Source: Streptosporangiaceae bacterium
GTDB taxonomy: Bacteria > Actinomycetota > Actinomycetes > Streptosporangiales > Streptosporangiaceae
DNA length: 17,886 bases
Assembly (NCBI GenBank): GCA_030042885.1
Contig: JASHYW010000579.1
Location: 1-17,886, forward strand
Direction of reading: 5' to 3'
The stretch's first letter is position 1; each line of letters starts with the position of its first letter. Positions 14,291 to 17,886 of the stretch are shown here, piece after piece. A program made the position numbers and the translations under genes. The notes below the pieces were generated by a model. That model was not told where the DNA came from. It worked only from the letters and a program-made list of their open reading frames with translations, and did no database searches.

Positions 14291-14570
14291 TGTTGGCCTG
14301 GTATTCGCTCGGGGCCATCGCACCGGCCGCGCGGCCGGTCTTCCCGCGGTTCGCGCCGGCCAGATTACTCACTGGTAACAAGGCTTGCATCGGGTCATCC
14401 CGGATCACCTGGGCCACGAAGGCGGCATATACGGATCGATACCACCCGCAGTCGGCGGCGGCATCGGCGGGCCGACGCGGGCCCGCGGCCACCACGGTCG
14501 CCCCGATAGCGGCCAGGCCGGCCGGGTCGATGCCGATCCCCGGGAACTGCGAGTTGGCCGCGTTCAGCCG
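14259..14570 (-). CDS. Unrecognised minus-strand ORF
   Basis: A minus-strand frame open from the stop at 14571 to the stop at 14259. Residue composition is more protein-like than the other strand (NAANSQFPGIGIDPAGLAAI, later YRSVYAAFVAQVIRDDPMQA and PSEYQANIRRCLGGYVG). The only usual internal starts are GTG or ATG codons from about 14495 on, without a good ribosome-binding site. Its 3' end overlaps the end of the AIR-synthase-like gene by 32 bp. I do not recognise a family. It could be the 3' end of a decayed gene, as fragments are common nearby. Confidence 0.3.
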   Translation of the reverse strand, partial: RLNAANSQFPGIGIDPAGLAAIGATVVAAGPRRPADAAADCGWYRSVYAAFVAQVIRDDPMQALLPVSNLAGANRGKTGRAAGAMAPSEYQANIRRCLGGYVG

Positions 14571-14572
14571 CT

Positions 14573-14851
14573 AGGTGCCCATCAGTACCCGGTCGCTGCC
14601 AGTCCGCGTCCCTGCTGGCTGCGTCTGTCCGGAAGAACATGCTGTCGGCCGCTGCGGCGCTACGTGGTTTGCATCGGTGTGAGAGCCGCGCTGCCGCCGC
14701 AGCTCGTAGTACCGGGAGCTTGGCGCGTGCCGTTAAATGATGAATATCCGACCGGCAGGTAAGGCACGGAGGACGCCGATCCGCGGAGAGGAAGGCCGCC
14801 GAGATCACCGGGCAGATCAAGGGCATCGGCTCCGAGAGGACCGGCGAAGGC
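14573..14851. other. Region upstream of the KdpD-like gene
   Basis: No gene is supported. An AT-rich patch near 14731-14750 (TTAAATGATGAATATC) may hold a promoter. The KdpD frame stays open upstream of its GTG to a TAA at 14760, with no better start in between; the intervening codons read KAAEITGQIKGIGS, which is protein-like and may be a remnant. Confidence 0.35.
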
Positions 14852-16021
14852 GTGAGCGAGCCCGCAAAGGCAGACACAGACACCGCCCGCGAGGTCGAGC
14901 CGGCCGGTCATTTCCGCATCTACCTGGGCGCGGCCCCGGGCGTCGGCAAGACCTACGCCATGCTCTCCGAGGGCCAGCGCCGGCAGAGGCGGGGCGCCGA
15001 CGTCGTCGCCGGATTCGTCGAGTGCTACGGGCGGCCACTCACCGAGGACCTGCTCAACGGCTTCGAGATCATCCCCCGCAAGGCAGTCGACTACCGGGGA
15101 ACCCGCCTGGAAGAGATGGACCTGGACGCAGTGCTGCGAAGACGGCCCGAGGTCGCACTAGTCGACGAGCTGGCCCACACGAACGTGCCGGGATCCGGCC
15201 GGCACGGGAAACGCTGGCAGGATGTCCTGGACATCCTCGGCGCGGGCATCCACGTCATCACCACAGTCAACATCCAGCACCTGGAGAGCGTCGCCGATGA
15301 GGTCGAGCAGATGACCGGGACACCGGTGCATGAACGGGTACCGGACTGGGTGGTGCGCAAGGCCAACCAGATCGAACTGATCGACTCCTCACCGGAGCAG
15401 TTGCGCCGCCGGATGCTCCACGGCAACATCTACCCGGAGGACAGGGTCCCCCAGGCCCTCGCCCACTTCTTCCGCACCGACAACCTGATCGCCTTGCGGG
15501 AGCTGGCGCTGCGGTTCGTAGCCGACGAGTCAGATGAAGAGCTCCTCAGGCACCTCCGGCGGCATCAGCCTCAGGTCCTGTGGGAGACAACCGAGCGCAT
15601 CATGGTGGCCGTCACCACGGCGCCAGATACCGACGCGCTGCTGCGCCGCGCAGCGCGCATCGCATTCAGGTACAGGGCGGAACTCGAGGTAGTCCACGTC
15701 ATCGTCGACGACACCGGCCTGTCCGGGGATCGCCGGTCGGTCGAGGGGCTGCGAGAACTGGCGGCCGATCTCGGCGCCCGCTGGCACGAGATACAAGATG
15801 GCGATCCCGCCCGGGCCATCGTCGGCTTCGCGCAGCAGCATGAGATCACTCAGATCGTTATCGGCTCCATCCATCGCAGCTGGTGGCACATCGCCGTCGG
15901 TGGGCCGATCGTACGGCGGGTTATCGAGGAGGCGGGTGCGTCCGGCATCGACGTCCTCGTCATTGGCCGCCGCGAGCGGCCTCCCACGGAGGCCCTCGAG
16001 CCGAGTGCCGCCAAGGAGTAG
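14852..16021 (+). CDS. Stand-alone KdpD sensor plus universal-stress domain protein
   Basis: A 389-residue protein starting at GTG 14852, the only usual start after the upstream stop. Residues 20-230 are the KdpD N-terminal domain, with Walker A GAAPGVGKT (about 26-34), the FVECYGR strand, ALVDELAHTNVPGSGRHGKR (Walker B region) and the TTVNIQHLES and VPDWVVRKANQIELIDSSPE stretches. Residues about 245-375 form a universal stress (Usp) domain, VMVAVTTAPDTDALLRRAARI to IVIGSIHRSWWHIAVGGPIV. Full KdpD is about 850-900 residues with four membrane segments, GAF and histidine kinase domains; all are absent here. Such short forms are known in other bacteria, so it is probably not a simple truncation. 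No kdpABC or kdpE is nearby. It may sense ATP, K+ or c-di-AMP. Confidence 0.9.
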   Translation: MSEPAKADTDTAREVEPAGHFRIYLGAAPGVGKTYAMLSEGQRRQRRGADVVAGFVECYGRPLTEDLLNGFEIIPRKAVDYRGTRLEEMDLDAVLRRRPEVALVDELAHTNVPGSGRHGKRWQDVLDILGAGIHVITTVNIQHLESVADEVEQMTGTPVHERVPDWVVRKANQIELIDSSPEQLRRRMLHGNIYPEDRVPQALAHFFRTDNLIALRELALRFVADESDEELLRHLRRHQPQVLWETTERIMVAVTTAPDTDALLRRAARIAFRYRAELEVVHVIVDDTGLSGDRRSVEGLRELAADLGARWHEIQDGDPARAIVGFAQQHEITQIVIGSIHRSWWHIAVGGPIVRRVIEEAGASGIDVLVIGRRERPPTEALEPSAAKE

Positions 16022-16207
16022 TTCCAGCAGAACTGCGCTGCTTTACGGGCAGCTAATCGCCGTGTCCCTGGAAACGACTGCGGTATCCGCGGCCCGGAAC
16101 CTGGCGGATGTTACCGACCGGACGGCGGCTCACGCGCTCGCCCAGCTCGAAGACCCGATCGAGTGTGAGTATCGGGCGCTCAGGAGCCTGTCCGTCCCCC
16201 GCTCCCG

Positions 16208-16297
16208 GATGCCGCGCCGGACGCCGTGGTCAAGCGCGAGATGGCGGCGACGATCGGCCAGATCACCAGCGAGCTGCAAGAAGCGTTCAAAGGCTGA
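16208..16297 (+). pseudogene. C-terminal fragment related to the DUF1269-like gene at the window end
   Basis: The plus-strand frame ending TGA at 16295-16297 encodes VVKREMAATIGQITSELQEAFKG. The intact gene at the right edge ends VVKRTVEATTDEITSELQEALKS. The two tails match at most positions, so this is a remnant of a paralogue. Upstream of about 16180 its frame hits a stop and resembles nothing. It follows the KdpD-like gene by about 190 bp. The stretch 16022-16207 has no other recognisable content. Confidence 0.6.
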
Positions 16298-16362
16298 CAG
16301 GCCGCGCATCCAGACATCCGTCGTGGCACGTCCCCATAGATCGTAGAGTGCTCCACGAGCCG

Positions 16363-16470
16363 CGGCTTCCTGGGCCTGTGGGCCCGGGAGCACGGCGACG
16401 GCGAGGGGCCAAGTACTGGATGCAGGTCTGCTCCGAGATCAAGAACCGCGGCTCCCGGGACGTCCTTGAC
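16363..16470 (+). mobile_element. IS256-family transposase fragment, frameshifted
   Basis: FLGLWAREHGDGEG in one frame continues as AKYWMQVCSEIKNRGSRDVL in the next. Together these match the core of IS256-type (mutator) transposases, where LGLWAG-x-GEGAKYW is followed by a KNRG-x-xDVL stretch before the catalytic DGLKG. A single missing base near 16409 breaks the frame. Only about 35 of the roughly 400 residues remain and no terminal inverted repeats were seen. Directly after it the sequence reads DRPVFSVAIG (about 16468-16500), which resembles a segment that normally lies upstream of LGLWAG. Confidence 0.6.
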
Positions 16471-16587
16471 AGACCCGTGTTCTCCGTTGCTATAGGTGAT
16501 CGGGGGCGCCGCATCGAATATCAGCGCATCCTGGTAAACGTCAGGTGCGCCCGCTAGCAGGCGTTAGCAGGCAAGAAGGTGTAGTCG
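16471..16587. other. Short gap before the HdeD-like gene
   Basis: Holds the tail of the transposase remnant and the HdeD-like leader. A CTATAG (16489-16494) might be a -10 element, with a TTGACA at 16465-16470 as -35; the 18-bp spacing is acceptable. An AGAAGG lies before the HdeD-like ATG. Confidence 0.4.
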
Positions 16588-17187
16588 ATGCAACAGGAAG
16601 AACCTGGCCCGCAGCTGCCCCCGGCGTTCTCGGCGGCAACCGGCTGGCAGGCGATGGTGTTCGTGGGAGTGGTGACGGTGATCTTGGGGCTGATCGTCGC
16701 CTTGCACCCGAGCGGGTCGCTGAATGTCATCGCGGTGCTGCTCGGCGTGCTGCTGGTCGTCTCGGGGATCTTCGACCTGGTCCGGGTGTTCGACAGGAGC
16801 GAGCCGCACCGGGTGTGGCTGGGCATCGCCGGGCTCCTGCTGGTCGTGATCGGGGTGGTGCTGATCCGGCACCTGAACCTGACCGTGGCGCTGGTCGGCC
16901 TGGTGATTGGGATCACCTGGATCGTGCAGGGCCTGGCTGGGCTGGTGACCGGGTTTTCCGGCGGGACGGGGGAGCGGCGCGGCTGGTGGATTTTCTTCGG
17001 GCTCATCAGCTTGATCGCCGGGATCGTGGTTGTCGCGGTGCCCACCACCTCGGTGACGGTGCTGGCGGTGCTGGTCGGCATCTGGTTCATCGTCACGGGC
17101 CTGATGCAGATCATCGGCGGGTTCATGCAACGGCACGCGACCAGCAAGTCCCTGGCCAGCCATGGCCAGCCCGCCTCGAACCTGTGA
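16588..17187 (+). CDS. HdeD-family (DUF308) membrane protein
   Basis: A 199-residue integral membrane protein with six predicted hydrophobic segments: about residues 20-42 (WQAMVFVGVVTVILGLIVAL), 45-65, 76-93, 96-118, 132-150 and 153-178. The segments come in three repeated pairs, as usual for DUF308/HdeD proteins. Small turns carry GIFDLVRVFDRSE and GGTGERRGWW. HdeD of Escherichia coli is tied to acid resistance, and many actinobacterial relatives are of unknown function in stress clusters. An AGAAGG ribosome-binding site precedes the ATG. A possible promoter (TTGACA-18-CTATAG) begins about 120 bp upstream. The tail after the last segment is short and polar, without a second domain. Confidence 0.85.
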   Translation: MQQEEPGPQLPPAFSAATGWQAMVFVGVVTVILGLIVALHPSGSLNVIAVLLGVLLVVSGIFDLVRVFDRSEPHRVWLGIAGLLLVVIGVVLIRHLNLTVALVGLVIGITWIVQGLAGLVTGFSGGTGERRGWWIFFGLISLIAGIVVVAVPTTSVTVLAVLVGIWFIVTGLMQIIGGFMQRHATSKSLASHGQPASNL

Positions 17188-17372
17188 GACAGCCGCACCG
17201 CTATCACCAGGCCCAGAGCGGGCGAACGGCACACCCGGCGAGGCGGTCCGCAGCCCGGCCTATCGCGACGCTAAAGCGCGCACGGCTGGCGACCGCGGCT
17301 GAGCTGATGGGCCCAAGCGCGGAGGCGCTGCGCCTGGCCGACGATCTAACCCGCTAGCACTGCGATCTGACC
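17188..17372. other. Gap downstream of the HdeD-like gene
   Basis: No gene is supported. A few protein-like codons (ATAAELMGPSAEALRLADDL ends at a stop near 17357) may be a further remnant, but no family is recognised. Confidence 0.3.
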
Positions 17373-17471
17373 ATGGTGCTCGTGTCGAACAACCCGTACT
17401 CGCTTGACCGGCCGCTTGCCAAGGAACCCCTCCGGTGCCAAGGAACCCCTCCGGCGCTCGACGGCGGCTAG
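17373..17471 (+). pseudogene. Diacylglycerol kinase fragment carrying a 19-bp tandem duplication
   Basis: A 32-codon frame beginning MVLVSNNPYSLDRPLA and ending GTPPALDGG before a TAG. The VSNNPY motif followed by an arginine-leucine turn and G-T-x-P-x-L-D-x-G is typical of the C-terminal part of diacylglycerol/lipid kinase (DAGK) proteins. The seven residues between PLA and GTPPALDGG come from the tandem repeat. A normal protein has about 300 residues, so only a small piece remains. Confidence 0.5.
17417..17454 (+). repeat. Perfect 19-bp tandem duplication
   Basis: TGCCAAGGAACCCCTCCGG occurs twice back to back, at 17417-17435 and 17436-17454. Since 19 is not a multiple of three it shifts the frame within the DAGK fragment, and here brings the two family-like pieces into one frame. 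Confidence 0.95.
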
Positions 17472-17496
17472 GCCGCCTTCTGCTGCCGCGGCATTG

Positions 17497-17886
17497 TCAG
17501 CTCTTGAGCGCTTCCTGCAGCTCGCTGGTGATTTCGTCGGTCGTAGCCTCCACGGTGCGCTTGACGACCTTGGCGGCCTTGGTAAGCGCCTGGTCGAGTG
17601 CTTTTTCGATGGTCGGCTCGCCGACCGCGATGAGCCCCGCCTGGGCAGCGGTGAGCTGCTCAGCCGCCTCGTGCAGCTCCTTGCGCGGCAGGGTCCCGCC
17701 TCCGAACCACTCCGGGATGACACGGATGTGCGGGCGGTCCATCCGCTTGACCACGTGGGGCTTGCCGTTCTCCTTATCGATCACGGCCGCGTCGTACTGG
17801 CCGATCATCTCGTCCTTGTGCAGCTGCTCGATGACGTCCAGGTCCGCCAGCGCGGCTTCGGCACTCTCGTACGCTGCGGCGTAGAC
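17497..17886 (-). CDS. DUF1269-like stress protein, 5' end outside the window
   Basis: A minus-strand gene that is open to the window edge, so at least 129 codons, with its start beyond 17886. The visible N-terminal part, VYAAAYESAEAALADLDVIE then KDEMIGQYDAAVIDKENGKP, matches the pattern of DUF1269-type proteins, where residues after an Ala-Ala/Tyr start form a ferredoxin-like fold and a YDAAV strand follows. The middle is PEWFGGGTLPRKELHEAAEQ. The C-terminus is a helical segment, KALDQALTKAAKVVKRTVEA to SELQEALKS. There is no membrane glycine-zipper segment, unlike many DUF1269 members, so the match is moderate. The ATG at 17808 lies mid-domain and is an unlikely start. A C-terminal relative lies at 16208-16297. 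Confidence 0.6.
   Translation of the reverse strand, partial: VYAAAYESAEAALADLDVIEQLHKDEMIGQYDAAVIDKENGKPHVVKRMDRPHIRVIPEWFGGGTLPRKELHEAAEQLTAAQAGLIAVGEPTIEKALDQALTKAAKVVKRTVEATTDEITSELQEALKS

Noticed and set aside
12869..14323. A 484-codon minus-strand frame
   Set aside because: Antisense to the ThiE-like and AIR-synthase-like genes; no family resemblance.
16363..16470. An intact insertion sequence
   Set aside because: Only a short frameshifted piece of the transposase and no terminal repeats are visible.
1..17886. CRISPR arrays, tRNA or rRNA genes
   Set aside because: No regularly spaced repeats, cloverleaf structures or rRNA signatures were found on reading the window.

Overview
The window is very GC-rich, uses GTG and TTG as possible starts beside ATG, and encodes Lsr2, a DevR/DosR-type response regulator and other families typical of Actinomycetota. 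It most resembles an accessory or stress island of a soil-type actinomycete. The species cannot be named from the sequence alone.

Layout. 1-1050: decayed material, with the last 64 codons of an arginine deiminase gene, an unrecognised ORF and the C-terminal half of a TetR-type regulator. 1205-2310: a protein-L-isoaspartate methyltransferase-like gene and a 72-residue histidine-rich protein, both on the minus strand. 2311-3475: about 1.1 kb without a convincing gene, holding one DosR-box-like palindrome and an AT-rich inverted repeat. 3476-4897: Lsr2 and an archaemetzincin-like metalloprotease. 5052-8448, minus strand: a P-loop kinase-like protein, a PlsC-type acyltransferase, Hsp20, a broken flavin/PPOX gene and an orphan DevR-like regulator whose frame runs on into the broken gene. 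9063-14290, plus strand: a tightly packed set (zinc-ribbon protein, family 4 glycosyltransferase, glycogen-debranching-type glucosidase, ThiE-like protein, AIR-synthase-related protein), with ATGA overlaps at two junctions. 14852-16021: a stand-alone KdpD sensor plus Usp protein. 16022-17886: gene fragments (a DUF1269-like C-terminus, an IS256-type transposase, a diacylglycerol kinase), an intact HdeD-like membrane protein and the 3' part of a DUF1269-like gene that leaves the window.

How it fits together. Five 14-bp palindromes match the mycobacterial DosR core GGGAC-N4-GTCCC with zero or one mismatch. Two lie 20 bp apart upstream of hsp20. One perfect copy lies at the head of the broken PPOX gene, one upstream of the zinc-ribbon/glycogen cluster, and one upstream of the histidine-rich gene. 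With the DevR-like regulator in the middle, this suggests a local hypoxia or dormancy regulon: chaperone, protein repair, metal handling, storage-glucan metabolism and envelope stress. No sensor histidine kinase is present. Many partial and frameshifted genes show that the region is in flux.

The most novel-looking element is the glucan cluster joined to a ThiE-like protein with a rewritten active site and an AIR-synthase-like partner. Three further enzymes carry a substitution at a residue expected to be catalytic or metal-binding.
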